DNA from: Kappaphycus alvarezii
Taxonomy: Eukaryota; Rhodophyta; Florideophyceae; Gigartinales; Solieriaceae
DNA: 64,000 nt
Direction: 5' to 3'
Assembly (NCBI GenBank): GCA_002205965.3
Contig: NADL03000069.1
Coordinates: 62,001-126,000, forward strand
Position numbers and translations under genes: made by a program. The notes beneath the pieces were generated by a model that was not told where the DNA came from, did no database searches, and saw only the letters and a list, made by a program, of their open reading frames with translations. Every line of letters starts with the position of its first letter. The first letter of the stretch is position 1. Below, in pieces: positions 34,270 to 46,270 of the stretch.

Positions 34270-37049
34270 TGGAGAGTTAAGGTCGTTTTCTTTCAGCTCC
34301 GTGTGTTAGTAGTAACTCTGGATAAAGTCGCAGGGCTATGTGGGTTACGAAAAAATTGCGATACATCATTCAAAACTTTGAACACAGCCTTTCAGCAGCA
34401 ATCTTCAGCTGATTCCATCATATTCTTATTGAATGTGATCGTTTGCAGAAAAGCATATCTCGCATTCATGCAGAAATAGCTCCTGGTTTCCTGCGAAGAC
34501 AGCAAAGGATGAATTTCTACACAAGCTACAGAGTCAAACTTGTAGCTGCTAGATTGTGTTCGCTAGCTGAAGGAGCGCTTCAAGATATTTTCAACTGCTT
34601 TCATAAAACAAGACTGAAACAGGAGTAATTTTTTAAAACGGAAATGAATCTTGAATCACATTTCATTTCCACTTCAATCGCTCTAATGAGGAACTTAATA
34701 CAAGGGAAATTGAGTCTGCTGCTAGATGATTTTTATGTTATGCACAATTCTGTTTATTCTGTCTATCGATTCTGAAACCCTACATGAAATAATCATGCAT
34801 GTGGAAATAAAAGATTTATACGAGGGTTTCATATATTTGGGCAACTGTGAAGAAAACTAGCGCTATATTTCTGCGGGATGGGATCATAGTGTATATGTTT
34901 TGCGACTGTAAGTATTTTCCAGTTCATCATAATGTCATGTAACCGTTAGCCTAGATCAAACAGTTGGATAGACAAATTGAGGAGATAATCTAGGGGTTCA
35001 ATCAAAAATTGGTCAGGATGGGCATGAAATCAGCCACAATATCCTGCTCAATTCTGCGCCCCCTTGTTTGAAAGCGTTGCTCATAAGCAAAAAATTCTTC
35101 AAAGGGATAAATATCTCTGATAGTAATAAATCTCTGTTGGGCTCACATGTAATGTCACATATTGTAGTATACTTAACAGGCAAACTATGAGGTCCAAATG
35201 TCTCATTCTGATTTGGGCTCAAACCAAAGGAGACTTGTGTTGCTTTATTGTTTGAGAAGAGATTCCAGCTAAACTTAGGCAGTTAATTCCAGAGGGATTG
35301 TTGTAATGGGTACAGGATATACAAAAGGATTTCACTGTCGCGTATTCAGCGAATGAAATGTAACGAAATAGAACTCTTCACAAACTTTAGTAGTTTTACA
35401 CTAGAACTGAGGTGGAAGAAGTTTGCAGCGCAGTATTCTTGTGTACAGAAGCTACGTGTATGCGTGTGAATTGAAGCGTTATTCTGACGGTTTGCGTGTT
35501 AGTTTGGAGTTGCTTTGTGCCTGTTTATGCGAGTGGTAACGTTTTGTCTCATGATGAAACAGGGCTGTGCATACTGCGATACTTCGGATGACCGAAAAGT
35601 AGGAAGATTTTTGAGAGGCCTGAAGTAACAGAAATTGGAAGACGTCTTAATTCTATCCAGAAAGCTATGGGGAGACCAGACGGCAATTCGGTGGCATTTT
35701 GAGTCAATGGCAGCGCAAATACTGTTATCATTTTACTTATGCTGATTCGACAGACTCATGCTAGCAAGAAAATTCAGAGTGGCATTGTCATCAGGGAAAG
35801 AGCACCATGTACAAAGTGTGTGTAACGACTATATGAATAACGAGTGTTATATATGATATCCCTTTGGTGCCTTTCTTTTTGCTGCAAGGTCTTTGTTATC
35901 AAACAGAACAAAAAATGGTAGCTTGGATACATGATTGAAGTTGTATTGAGGGGCCAGATGTGTGGAGCAGAATTACAACACAGTACATAGTCACTCTATA
36001 CGCAAAAGGGCAAGTGTGTTACGAGGGTAATGAATTTAAAAGTTGAGTAAACATGAATATCTGAGGTGTACTGTATGCACTAGGGAAATTGAAAGACACA
36101 ATTGGAAGACTGGGATTGAAATTTGATAGATTGTTTGGAAATAGGGTGACAGTTTGGGTGCTTACTACAAAGCGACACTGACGGTTTTGTCGCGTGAGAA
36201 GGAGGTACACCTAAATGTATTCCCTGTCTTCATCGGGTGCACATTTCGTAGGCAGGATGAATAACGATTCTCTACTGTACCGCACTGCCTTGCTGGATGG
36301 AAGGAATATAACATGAAGAGTGACAAGGCAATAACTTGCTTTGTTAACTGGGCTACCAGGTACTTGGTGGAAATGCTCCGTTAATTCCACTGTGGATTCT
36401 GAAACATGGCTCGGACTCTTAAAACTTCACACCATTCGCAGTAAACAACCATTTGCTTCGTAATAGCAGTCCACGGAAGGATTACAGCGACATCGATATT
36501 TTGAAAAAGGAATCCAAGAAATGATCTGTGCAGTTCTAAATAGCACCTTTGCGTCGTGTGGATTCGTGGTTGAGATTCACGATGGGGCGTAAGAGGTTTG
36601 CCTTGGGAATATGCATGACGATATTGAGTGGCAGGGTACAGGGTACATTCTTTCCAAAGAAAGGGACAAGTTAGGTTTGCTTACTGAGAGAGTGTGGGCA
36701 GAGTTCCCGAGTTGGCTGCTATTAGAAATAGGAGCTGTCATCCACGACTATGTTTGGGGGAACACGGAGGTCATGCACTGAGACAGATATGCTGGCTTAT
36801 ACCTAGTCAAACTGCAATAGTACAGTACTATACACCACTATTGCCAGCCAATCCCTACCTCTCTAGCACGGTAAGTTGGCCCTGCAGAGACAAACCGGTG
36901 GCTATCTCATACTCTCATAACCTCAGCTACGCGCCCAGTTGGCGCATAGAGTCTTTTGGAGTTGACTATGATATCATGTGCCCAGTCTTCAGCAAAATTT
37001 GTTGTTCTATGCTCCTTCGAGATGCTTACTGGAAAAGTGTGTTGGTTTA
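34270..37049. other. no assigned gene; R2 fragment at 36781-36815
   Basis: Short frames only. ACAGATATGCTGGCTTATAC then CTAGTCAAACTGC at 36781-36815 is an R2 piece (+). The frame 36694-37050 overlaps it and is probably not a gene. Confidence 0.4.
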
Positions 37050-37101
37050 ATGGGGAAACGTTTGGATGTTTTTACCCTTGGAAGATATATTTGATCTATC
37101 C
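37050..37101 (-). repeat. R1 end module, solo
   Basis: GGGGAAACGTTTGGATG, TTTTTACCCTTGGAAG, ATATATTTGATCTATCC. A second partial one is at 37815-37850 (GGGGAAAGGTTTGGTG, TTTTGTTCTTGGAAG). Confidence 0.6.
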
Positions 37102-38261
37102 TAAATTTAAAATGTAGCCAAAGTCTTTCTAGCCACCATATCTCGCCTGGCCTCATACCCGTGTCGGCCACGGCTGCGTGTGTCAACTATGTTTACTAAA
37201 GTATAACCAAAGAGTTGATCCATTGAAATGGAACTATACTGCTTTGGCACTATACTGCAGCCGCAAGTGCTACATAGGGGCGGCTTACGTAGAAAAAGAG
37301 TTGGCTCATCACCGAATGTGGACGTGCGAGAGGTTTCGGTGGACAAGGAGTTGATCGCATTCCTGTTGGTCTTGGGCTATGAGAATGGGGAAGACAGCTA
37401 CACGAAAAGATAGGAGACCCAGAAACTTCCACTGAAAGTATCAAACAGAGCAAGGCATCTACGGCTTTTTAACATGTTCCTTCGCCTTCAAGTGCGGATC
37501 TTAGAAAGATGCTACAAACTGTACCCCGGGCTGACAACTTGGAAGAAAAAAATACGGAGCCGCTTTACAGCTCGGGTGAAAGGGGGTTAATGTTTGGTTT
37601 ACTGCGAATGGTGGAAAGTTATGAGTCGTATGAATTTCCATTCGAGAAGCCACGCCATCCCTCTACACCACCAGGGGCTATGAATGACGGTACTTAGACA
37701 ACGGTCTCGATGAGAGAGAGGTGCAGCCAGAGCACAGCGGTCACAGCATTTCGATCTGCAGTGAAAATGGGCTAGACGGGCAGGATTGGGCGTGCCGCAC
37801 TTGACGACACGTCGCATGGGGAAAGGTTTGGTGTTTTGTTCTTGGAAGTCATGTTCGACTAGATTCCTAGAGTACGCGACTTTTCAAAGGGGAAAGGTTT
37901 CGGCGCACTACTGAAACTTGGTTTGAACGCGAGTTCATTGGGCTCCCAACCTCGCACCACGAGTAGAAATCAACGCCACTGACTTTCCCTTACTTCTTAG
38001 ACACACTGATGGTTGTGTCCAGAGTGGGAGGCAAGCACTTGTCAGGGGAGAGGGGAGATTATGAGGCCTGAATTGCTTCGGAATGTGTTCATGTTGGCAC
38101 ATTTCAAGGGCATATACACAGTTCCAACGCTGTTTTGAGCTGTTCAGTGAGAAAAGAAATGTACATTATACCCAAATCGGTTTGTATCCATCAGAGACAA
38201 AAGCAAAATGGGGGAGGGTTGGGTGTTTCATTCTTTTTTAGTTACTTCTACAGTAAAATGT
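37102..38261. other. no gene seen
   Basis: Short overlapping frames on both strands; R1 ends at its left edge and at 37815-37850, with a further GGGGAAAGGTTT scrap near 37890. Confidence 0.35.
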
Positions 38262-38740
38262 CCTCTACAATGCTTTGCATCGCTTCTGCAAGTTGGCATT
38301 ATTGCTCTACTGGAACACCCCTTCCACCTAGTTCCACCTCTTCTTTTTCGCCTTTGGCGCTTCTTGCTAACCTTTACATTCCAGAGGGTCACGATCTCGA
38401 TCAGCGCGACTAGCCTTTAATATTACTGTCGCCCATCCCCTCGTCCAATCCCGAGTCCACCAGGCGCTCTGTCCGAACCCGCGGAGCAGCCCACGCCGAA
38501 CGTTCCATACATTCGCACTACGAGGAAGTTTTCCTCTCCTACGATGTTCTGCTTACTCCCATAGACATCGACATGTAGGCTGCCCTCGGGCTTGAAGGCT
38601 TTCAGTTCTTCCGCTGCCGTGCTGCCCACGTCGCCACGCGCCACAATACCCTTGCACATCAAGAGTTTCACGATTCTCCGCTTCACCTTTTGCCTGCACG
38701 GCATGCAAGCCCGTCAGGGACCTTTCCCCCGTTTTTCCGA
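38262..38740 (+). mobile_element. LINE 3' fragment, decayed copy
   Basis: Reads QVGIIALLEHPFH, then FNITVAHPLVQSRVHQAL, then HYEEVFLSYDVLLTPIDID, in different frames. These correspond to EVGIVALAEHPLL, VDVTVALP and QNDILLSPVGIDIYG of the LINE at 13366-14451, in the same order. A TAG interrupts after PIDIDM. Locally GC-rich. Confidence 0.65.
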
Positions 38741-38904
38741 TTACTTTCTACCCCACTCCATCCCGGCGCCTCTGAGTGTTTTTCCCACCGCCGTAGAGAC
38801 CCCCGCATTTCTATTTTGCCACTGATGTATGCTTGTTTTGGAGCATACTGTATATTTGACAAGCCATAGGGACAACGCAGTCTACAGAGATGCTGTAGAG
38901 AGTT

Positions 38905-39393
38905 TTAATTTCCTCGTGGAGTCGGGTGAGGAGAAAGGTTCGGGTGTTTTACTCTTGGAAGATATATCCGATCTGTGAGTCGGGTAAGTGTGGCGCGTTT
39001 GCCGGTAAAGAAATCGGGGGAAACATAAAGACACATTGCCTTGACAGCACTGCTGCGCGTTTTGGCCAACATCTTCATTACAGTAAATGAACTCCCCCTT
39101 TCCCAGTTGTCGCTTGCTGCATAGGGGTACCTTAAAGGGGGGTTGGTTACTTTAAAGTATGGAAGATGTAGTCGCTGGGAGGGGTGACCGAGAAAGAATC
39201 TGGCTAGGAAGGTGGGTATATTCGCTGACCTTATAGAGGAATGATAAGGACGTAATTGGTTGAATGAATCGGCATCACGCTTCAAAACAAAGATTATTGC
39301 TGCATCCATGCCTATGCACAATAGAAAAAATGGTACGAATGGCCAAGTCACCTCTCGATACATATCAATAACATGACTGCGAATGAGCAGCAC
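38905..39393 (-). CDS. hypothetical 162-residue frame, doubtful
   Basis: An uninterrupted frame with one hydrophobic segment near the start (WPFVPFFLLCIGMDAAIIFV). Its last 20 residues (RIYLPRVKHPNLSP) are the translation of an R1 end at 38930-38972, so at least that part is not an original gene. No family recognised. Confidence 0.22.
   Translation of the reverse strand: MLLIRSHVIDMYREVTWPFVPFFLLCIGMDAAIIFVLKRDADSFNQLRPYHSSIRSANIPTFLARFFLGHPSQRLHLPYFKVTNPPLRYPYAASDNWERGSSFTVMKMLAKTRSSAVKAMCLYVSPDFFTGKRATLTRLTDRIYLPRVKHPNLSPHPTPRGN
38930..38972 (-). repeat. R1 end module, solo
   Basis: GAGAAAGGTTCGGGTG, TTTTACTCTTGGAAGATATA, TCCGATC. Clear copy. Confidence 0.65.
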
Positions 39394-41167
39394 TTTACTT
39401 TGAGCGCCAGAGGTCTTCAGATAAGGGGTTGATGGGGTAAATAGGGTGTTATTCTCAATTTTATGGTGTAGGGTTACTGCGAATGGTGCAAAGGATACGG
39501 TATGAGTCTACAAACGTGCATTCAAGCAATGTGGTAAGATCTACAATAAAGTCATGGAGCGTGTCCACCAACTAGAAAGTAGCTGATAGCTTCGCATAAG
39601 AGCTGTGAAGATCAGTTCGAAATCATGGAGCGTTACACCCTCTACTAGTTAGGTCTTTAGGGACTTTTGTTTCAATCTGGATCAAATGTTACATGAATTT
39701 CGTGGCTTCACTGCTGTGGACGCAGTGATTGGACCATCAGATTATCAAGAGATGTAATCTCCCTTGTACACCTCTACACATCTTACATTGTGAAAGAATT
39801 GTGGACTCGTCTTGAATTCAATTTGTTGTTGCTGACGCATACACCACTTGTTTCACTAGATTTTTGCATTCATTCGCCTTGATTGTAACTGCAATCAATA
39901 CAACTAAGCGACGTATTGTCACACGTCGACATAAAATCTCCTTTAACTACCTTTTTTTTGTTGCCCCCAAAAAATTGCAGCTGCGCTTGAAGTGACACCA
40001 CAGAATTTCACAAAAGTCAAGTTTTTATTTCAGTATTTCTCAAATTCAGAGCCGTTCAGCCTAGTTCAACCTCTGCTGATCACTCAAAAAACTACCTCAA
40101 TCACAAGTTCTTTTTCACTAGAATCAGCATCAGAGCTTCAGTCCGCTGTCCGCCCCACTTCCATTCCGCTTTTTAACTTGTACATTTTGCGATACTTGAC
40201 TTAATCTTAGCGCTAACACTATATTTAAACTATTCAAATAACTCAATATTAGTCGTCACTAATCTTATTGCTGTCACAATTGAAATCTCCCTTGAAATCG
40301 GCGGCTGCCAAACCCCTTTCTGTCTCAAAATCGAAATAGAGCATCCAGCTGTAAACTATTGTCCTCACAGAATAATTTCTACGCCCAAATTACCCAACTA
40401 CGATGTACAGCAGCAACACACAAGAGTTGATATCATACTATTTGTTCAACATCACATAAACTGGTCAACTGGTCAAAACTATAAGGGTATATCATAACCT
40501 AGGGTTTTTGTCCCACCCTTTCGCAAATCCACCCTTTCGACCACCTTCCCTAGGTTCCTCCATGTCGTGCCACACCTCTTTTCTTTGTCCAGGCAGAAAT
40601 ACGAACATATCAGCGCCACTCCGTGTGGTGCCTTTTACAAACGACCACTTCTTCAATACATTGAAGTAGCCCAAAAAACCTTCCTTTTTGCCATTCAACT
40701 TGGAGCCTCATTTTTGAAACTTTGTTTCATTCATACATTCCCACTCGGGCATAGTTAAACCCCACCTTTCAAATACTAAAGAGCGAAATCGTCCCCTTCT
40801 CGTTTCTTTATTTCGAAAACCATTACAATTCCCTATCCACGTACGAAATATTACCATTTCAGGTTTCCGGTCCCTTATCTTAAGAAACAGGGAACCGAAT
40901 AGGAGAGGAATCCAGAAGATCTAGTAATGCTGAGATATTTGAATACAAATGCTTTTCTTTCGTAGCGAATAAAACCCCATGGCTGCAACAACTTTTTATG
41001 AGAATCTCAGCCCGGCCTTCACGTTCTCAAATAAATCGCTGTGGCTCCTATCCTTCCAGCCATAATCTCGTTTTTATTCGTGGTCATTCGAAAAATATAT
41101 AAAGATATTTAAAAAGCCACACATAAAAATCTTAGTCCGAAATGTTACACTGTAAACGTGGGAAATG
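39394..41167. other. no gene seen
   Basis: Only short frames. Nothing recognised. Confidence 0.4.
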
Positions 41168-41235
41168 GGCGGTTCATTTACTGTAACAGATAAGTTGGTT
41201 CAGGCCTAGTTAACTTGTGTGGTAGTAATGAGCAT
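41168..41235 (+). repeat. R2 dispersed repeat
   Basis: GCGGTTCATTTACTGTAACA, GATAAGTTGGTTCAGGCCTA, GTTAACTTGTGTGGTAGTAA, TGAGCATGTATG. Downstream GCAAGTAGAGGGAGG is also shared with 46270-46285. Confidence 0.55.
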
Positions 41236-41620
41236 GTATGCGAAAGGTTACGATAGGCACTGATGGTGCTTTACCCTATCAGCAAGTAGAGGGAGGTCAC
41301 TGTAACACTGCCAACCTGTTATCGCCTGTATTCTTGTACCTGCCATGCTCTAAACTCCGAGATACTTGAAAGACCAATCTTTGTTCTTAACGGAATTTGA
41401 AATAAACAAAATCTTGCTGACAGTATCACCCTTTTTCAAATAACAGAGTCCACAATGTAAATAGGAGGTGCATGTGCTAGGGAACTTTGCAGGGCTGAAA
41501 ACCAGGGAAGTTTTAAAGTGGGCTCTGCGTGACGGAGAGGATGACTGATTTATTCATGCCCTCTGGGAAGAAGTATGTAGGCCCAAAAAAAATTTCACTC
41601 TTGCTTGCTGGCTGGCCTGC

Positions 41621-41774
41621 CTTCCACCTTCTGGTAGATTGGAGTGCCATCTACAGTTTTCGACGCATTGAACGGTTTCAAAATTGGCTTGGCCATGATA
41701 CGTATCTACGCTCCGGTACAAATTTACTGGTACCAACCCACATATCTACCACAGTAAATTAACACCCCATTTCC
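41621..41774 (-). repeat. left arm of a 155-bp inverted repeat pair
   Basis: Inverted relative to 43840-43996: CCACCTTCTGGTAGATTGGA, GTGCCATC.ACAG.TTTCGA, CGCTCCGGTACAAATTTACT, CCAACCCACATATCTACCAC, AGTAAATTAAC. The outer third is related to R2. The arms enclose about 2.07 kb with peptide gene copy 3. Confidence 0.75.
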
Positions 41775-42234
41775 CCATATTTACGCAAAGGGACAAGGTG
41801 TAGGGTGCTTCAATTTTGAAAAATATCGTGGTTGTAATCCGGCGTTGTAGTGTGTAAAGTGGGGCTAACTGATGGAAGGCCACAAGGGTTGCCACAGTGT
41901 CCCTTAGAAGACCAGAGTAAGACCAGTCATAAGGCTCGCAGCGTTTGGTGTCCCAACCGCCGCATATCTACATGGCACGCACATTACTTATAGATGGATG
42001 TTTTGCAAATAAACATAAAGTGCTGTAGCTGCTTTCTTGTTTGTCAGTCGCTGTAGTTGTACTTTTACATAGGAATAGAATGGCAAATTGGTCATAGCAA
42101 ATCAATCCCTAGTCACGGAGGTGGCCTTCTCAGTCGCTAATCTTGCCAAGACAAATTCCCCAGGGTCAGGGACACCCTTCTACAACGGCATTCTGCGTTA
42201 ATTGTAGCGCCGAAAAATGCATGTCTGTTGATAG

Positions 42235-42385
42235 GGCTCGCAGCACCTTTTTAGTCGCTGTTCCGTAGCATAGCACGCCCATTTTTACCGGAGTGTTTTC
42301 TCCACCGCTGCCACACTGGACAGGTTAACAGGAATTTCACCCTATGTTCCACTCGCAGTAAACTACCCAAAACTTCCCCCTAGTC
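42235..42385 (+). repeat. R3 dispersed repeat, copy 2
   Basis: CCTTTTTAGTCGCTGTTCCG, CACGCCCATTTTTACCGGAG, GAATTTCACCCTATGTTCCA, CTCGCAGTAAACTACCC; counterpart of 6825-6960. Confidence 0.65.
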
Positions 42386-43289
42386 AAAGGAAACAAATGT
42401 GCCTTACACTTTCCTCTTCAGTTTCTAGAAATAATATCATTTATAATTACAAAATTGCATGTAAGCCGCACCTTTGCTTTTTCTTGCGCCTTACTTCCTT
42501 TTTCATAGCCATGAACCTCCTAGAACACCTCACGTACCACCCCTATCTTTTCGAATATTTTGCTTTCCTAAATTGTTATTGAATCGGATTGAGTATATTT
42601 GAAAACAGGCGGTTGCTAATACTAACGGGAACGTATCTAAATTCTACCCCTTTAGCAGATTTTCTCTTTTAGGAAGAAAATATGTCAATTGAAGATGAGA
42701 TATATTTCTTTTTGTCAAGCAGAAGTGATATTCTTAGACATGATATCTAATTGAACAGGAATTTGATAGGGGATTATGTAGATCTTGTTGGTGACACTAA
42801 GATATAAAGGCTTCAGTACTTGTTTGAACGATTTTTGTAACTGTCACAGCAAGCGTCTCAAAAAATAACCCGGAATACTTTTTCACGGGTTTTAAGCTGA
42901 AATAGACTTGCAAAAGTTGTAAATCTTTGCAATGAATCAGCGTTATTGTAAGAATAAATCCGTTCCCGCACCTTCTTCGGAGAAAGGCAAACTTTTGATC
43001 GAGGTAAACGTCATTAAATTACCTAAAGAGAATGGTATATTCACGGACCCTGAATATTCTTGAGAGGACAAGAAACGAGAACAAATCTGTTTACTGGTGG
43101 TATTCACGAATTCTACCCAGAAACGACTTCTCGACAGTAAGGACATTTCAGGCACTCTCCCGGACACACTCGATTTCAATACTAACTAGTTTTCCTGACC
43201 AGCCGAACAACCAATTTCTGGAAGCGTCGCTACATTTCGTAGAAACTGGAATTATCTACTTGTTGCTAATGACTGCAACTTCTTCCCAA

Positions 43290-43553
43290 TTACGGGCGAC
43301 AAGTGCAACCGAAACCTCTGCGAGTTCCACGTTTGCAGCCGACGACCCTGCAGTCGAGAGTATCGTCTTCCATCAACATCATCCTGCACTGGCGAGAAGC
43401 ACGCCCACGACCTCCACATGGTCCCCTGAATATAGCTCCCGGACGAACTGTGTCTTCCATAGTATCATCCATAGCGAGATTCATGTCGGAAGCAACAGAA
43501 ATAGTGGCCAGGAGAAGGGCCAAAAAGGAGAACAGAAATGCTGCGCGGATCAT
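43290..43553 (-). CDS. secreted six-cysteine basic peptide, copy 3 (intact)
   Basis: I choose the ATG at 43553 because it begins a signal peptide (MIRAAFLFSFLALLLATISV) and gives 87 residues; the frame stays open upstream to 43706, but that part crosses the TATA box and has no signal. Layout equals copy 2: signal peptide, acidic linker (MDDTMEDTVRP), then GAIFRGPCGGRGRASRQC, CRVVGCKRGTRRGFGCTCRP. Spacing C-x9-C-x11-C-x4-C-x9-C-x-C. Stop TAA. Signal peptides of copies 2 and 3 differ greatly while the cysteine core is conserved. The gene lies within the inverted repeat pair 41621-41774 / 43840-43996. Confidence 0.85.
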   Translation of the reverse strand: MIRAAFLFSFLALLLATISVASDMNLAMDDTMEDTVRPGAIFRGPCGGRGRASRQCRMMLMEDDTLDCRVVGCKRGTRRGFGCTCRP

Positions 43554-43671
43554 TTCGAGGATCTGTCTGGTCGGTTGGTAGAGGAGATTCAGTTTTCGAG
43601 CCGTTGATTGCGTTTCGAAGAGTTGTCGTGGTAGCAGATCTGTGTGCACCTCATGTTTTGCAACATGGCTA

Positions 43672-43679
43672 CCTTTATA
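43672..43679 (-). promoter_or_regulatory. TATA box of peptide gene copy 3
   Basis: TATAAAGG on the minus strand, first T 126 bases before the ATG at 43553. Confidence 0.65.
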
Positions 43680-43839
43680 CCCACAGAGAGTCCTAGAGAG
43701 TGCCACTCATTGTATGGTTTTCATTGTTTGGTATTATGCAGTCGCTATTGAGGAATGTATCTCGGCTTGTCGGCATGTTAGGGAGGAGAGGTCATCCTGG
43801 AATCCTTGATCCTTACAGGATGTGAGGAAGTTAGTGTGT

Positions 43840-43996
43840 AAATGGGGGGTTAATTTACTGTGGTAGATATGTGGGTTGGTATCCAGTAAATTTGTACCGG
43901 AGCGTAGATATCGTATCATTGTCAAGCCAGTTGTGAAACCGTACAAAGCGTCGAAAGCTGTGGATGGCACTCCAATCTACCAGAAGGTGGAACGGA
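43840..43996 (+). repeat. right arm of the inverted repeat pair
   Basis: Inverse of 41621-41774, by eye above 80 percent identical. Begins AATGGGGGGTTAATTTACTG (R2-like). Confidence 0.75.
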
Positions 43997-44049
43997 GGCC
44001 AAAGGTAGTTGCTGACATATTTATTTGTTACAAGACCACATCTCAATCA

Positions 44050-45599
44050 GAATTGATTTTCTAAAAGTAGAAAAATTCTACCCGACATTATTATGCCTCA
44101 TTTCGATAATGATTATGGCCATGTTATTCAGCTGTGCAAGTCATGCATTGACGTTCATGAAAGATTGAGCCGGCCCTGTAAGGAATGTTCTTTAGTGTTA
44201 CCCATCAGTGACGACTTATCCTGTACAACGCACTAGCGGCGTGGATACAACCGACCATATCTTCCATCCGTTAAAATAACCCAAAAATTCACCCTCAAAA
44301 AATGAATCCCTTCTCTATTTTACTGGCCGCTGTCCAGAAATCAAAGCTTGTGGAACAAATTCCACATGTTCTACACTTTTCTTTAAAGAAAGGCAATAAT
44401 AATTCGGTGCTAATTTGAAATGCATAGGCCTTCAAGTTACATTTCGCCGGGAAACTTTTTTTTACTCCCACAGTCTTACTCATTTATCAGGAAAGAGATA
44501 CCAAGAGGTAATACTTACCTCCATCATCAAAGGTTTCTTATGAACAGGTACATTGAACCAGTCCCTTCCTGATGGACGGTATTGGAGCGGCTTTTTTCTC
44601 TGGTCTGAGTCATGGTAAATACTAGTGCAGTCAGTTTGCACCTATTAATTCCTTTATGACAATGTCTTTCTGCGACGACTATGGTCTTACTGTCATTTTT
44701 GACTTCGAGTAACATCTAAGGTTGAGGTAGTCCTTCCATTGGACTATCAAATATCGACTATTGCATGCGTATCGTTTTCAAGGCACTATGCAACATCTCG
44801 CTCCACACTTTATCCAAATGGAAGTCTTCTGGAATTGATGGAAAGATATGATATAAGGAATACAAGGATAGATCTAATATACCTTCAAAGAGTAAAAAAT
44901 CCCAAACTTTTGGCCTAATGGAGGGCACATTCGTAAAATTTTTATGTCAGTACGATTTAGAAGGAGGAGATTGACAGAGTTTTCTTGGATCTGAAAACAA
45001 GCAAATCACATTCTGCTTGTAGTTAATCCCAAAAACTTTAGAGAAATCTATATAGTATTTACAAAAGGAACGAAGAACGTAATCAACTGTGAACCTTTTC
45101 GTTAAATTCCATCTTTTCATTACCTGAGAGGAGTGAAAGTAGTAGGTGGATATTTGTTTGGAACCCATGGTCGGCTAGCAATTCTTGAATATTCAACCCT
45201 TGAAGAGAGGTCTCTGTGTTCTGCTATGGTCCCGTCGTTCGTTTTTGGTCATATCACGAAATGTGCTGAATTGACAAGATTCTTTAAGGTCAAGCCAATA
45301 CTAACTTATCTTTCAAATATATCGTTTAACAGTGCAAACCTGGCGACATAGATGGTCAGAGTAATAATTGTAAAATGCTAGGCGAAGGAAAATATATTTC
45401 CCTGAACTCATTCATCAGGAAAGTTAAGAATTGTACAGAGTGAGTAGAAATTACGCAGGACATAGATAGAAGCAATGAAAGCCAGTGAAATCAAACGCAC
45501 TGTTCTATTTAGAGGGTTGAACATTCATTTCTGAATTCATTAAAGACCCCCCATGCTTTGTTAAGTGGGGGGGAATTGGGGGTTCGTTTTCTTTTCCGC
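44050..45599. other. no gene seen; R1 end at 44868-44915
   Basis: GATAGATCTAATATACC, TTCAAAGAGTAAAAAATCCC and AAACTTTTGG at 44868-44915 are an R1 end (+). Otherwise short frames only. Confidence 0.4.
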
Positions 45600-45957
45600 C
45601 CGCGGCACAGATATTTAAATCCCTAGCACATACGGCCTAAACCCGGAGGACATCGCCTTGGATGTAACCGTCACCCACCCACAAGTCAGCTCTCGCGTTT
45701 GCCAGAGTGCCATATCCGGCGGCGGAGCTGCCGCTAGGGTTGAACCGGTAAAACACACTCATTACTATCCATTCTACCGGACAAATGATATTCGGCTGCT
45801 TCCTGTTGGTATTGATGTTTTCGGCGCCCCGGGAGCCGAGGGTGCCACTTTCTTCTGCCTACTCTCTACGGTCGCTGCTGCCCGTCGCGGCACCACTCTG
45901 CAGTGTGAGCTAAAATACCTCATTTCGCGCTTTGTTTTCTGCTTGCGCGGGTTGTAA
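45600..45957 (+). mobile_element. LINE 3' fragment
   Basis: Frame reads DIALDVTVTHPQVSSRV, then KHTHYYPFYRTNDIRLLPVG, IDVFGAPGAEGA, RFVFCLRGL and TAA. It aligns with the last part of the LINE at 13366-14451 and keeps its frame, so it is younger or better kept than the 38.3 kb copy. GC-rich compared with flanks. Confidence 0.75.
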
Positions 45958-46096
45958 GCGAGAGAAGTTTAGGGATTTTTTACTGTTAGAAGACGTATTC
46001 GGGTTGCAAGAGCGTCAGGTTCTTACGAGAAGTTTTTCTGATTACATGTTCCCCTGCTGGCTTTCTCCAAATCCCGTAAAGACTACACAAACACAC

Positions 46097-46270
46097 AGAT
46101 AAGCTGGCTGATACCCAGTCAAATTGTTTTGTGGTAATAAACATGTACGTGAAAGTTTGCAGTAGGCGCTGGAGGCGCTTTACTCTACCGCAAGTCGATT
46201 GTGGTTGTCTGGAAAACCATGGGATAGATCTGATATATCTTCCAAGAGTAAAACACCCAAACGTTCCCCT
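46097..46270 (+). repeat. R2 copy followed by R1 end
   Basis: R2 at 46097-46140 (ACAGATAAGCTGGCTGATAC, CCAGTCAAATTG) then an abrupt switch at about 46192 to R1 (AGTCGATTGTGGTTGTCTGG ... AAGAGTAAAACACCCAAACG). After it the R2-related CTACCGCAAGTAGAG repeats the bases just before the R1 piece (CTCTACCGCAAGT at 46181-46193), a likely target duplication of an R1 insertion into R2. Confidence 0.6.

Noticed and set aside
38905-38972. C-terminus RIYLPRVKHPNLSP as a protein motif
   Set aside because: It is the translation of an R1 repeat end that occurs many times in the window.
43554-43706. Upstream ATG at 43706 as start of peptide copy 3
   Set aside because: It would put 51 residues before the signal peptide and lies upstream of the TATA box at 43672-43679.
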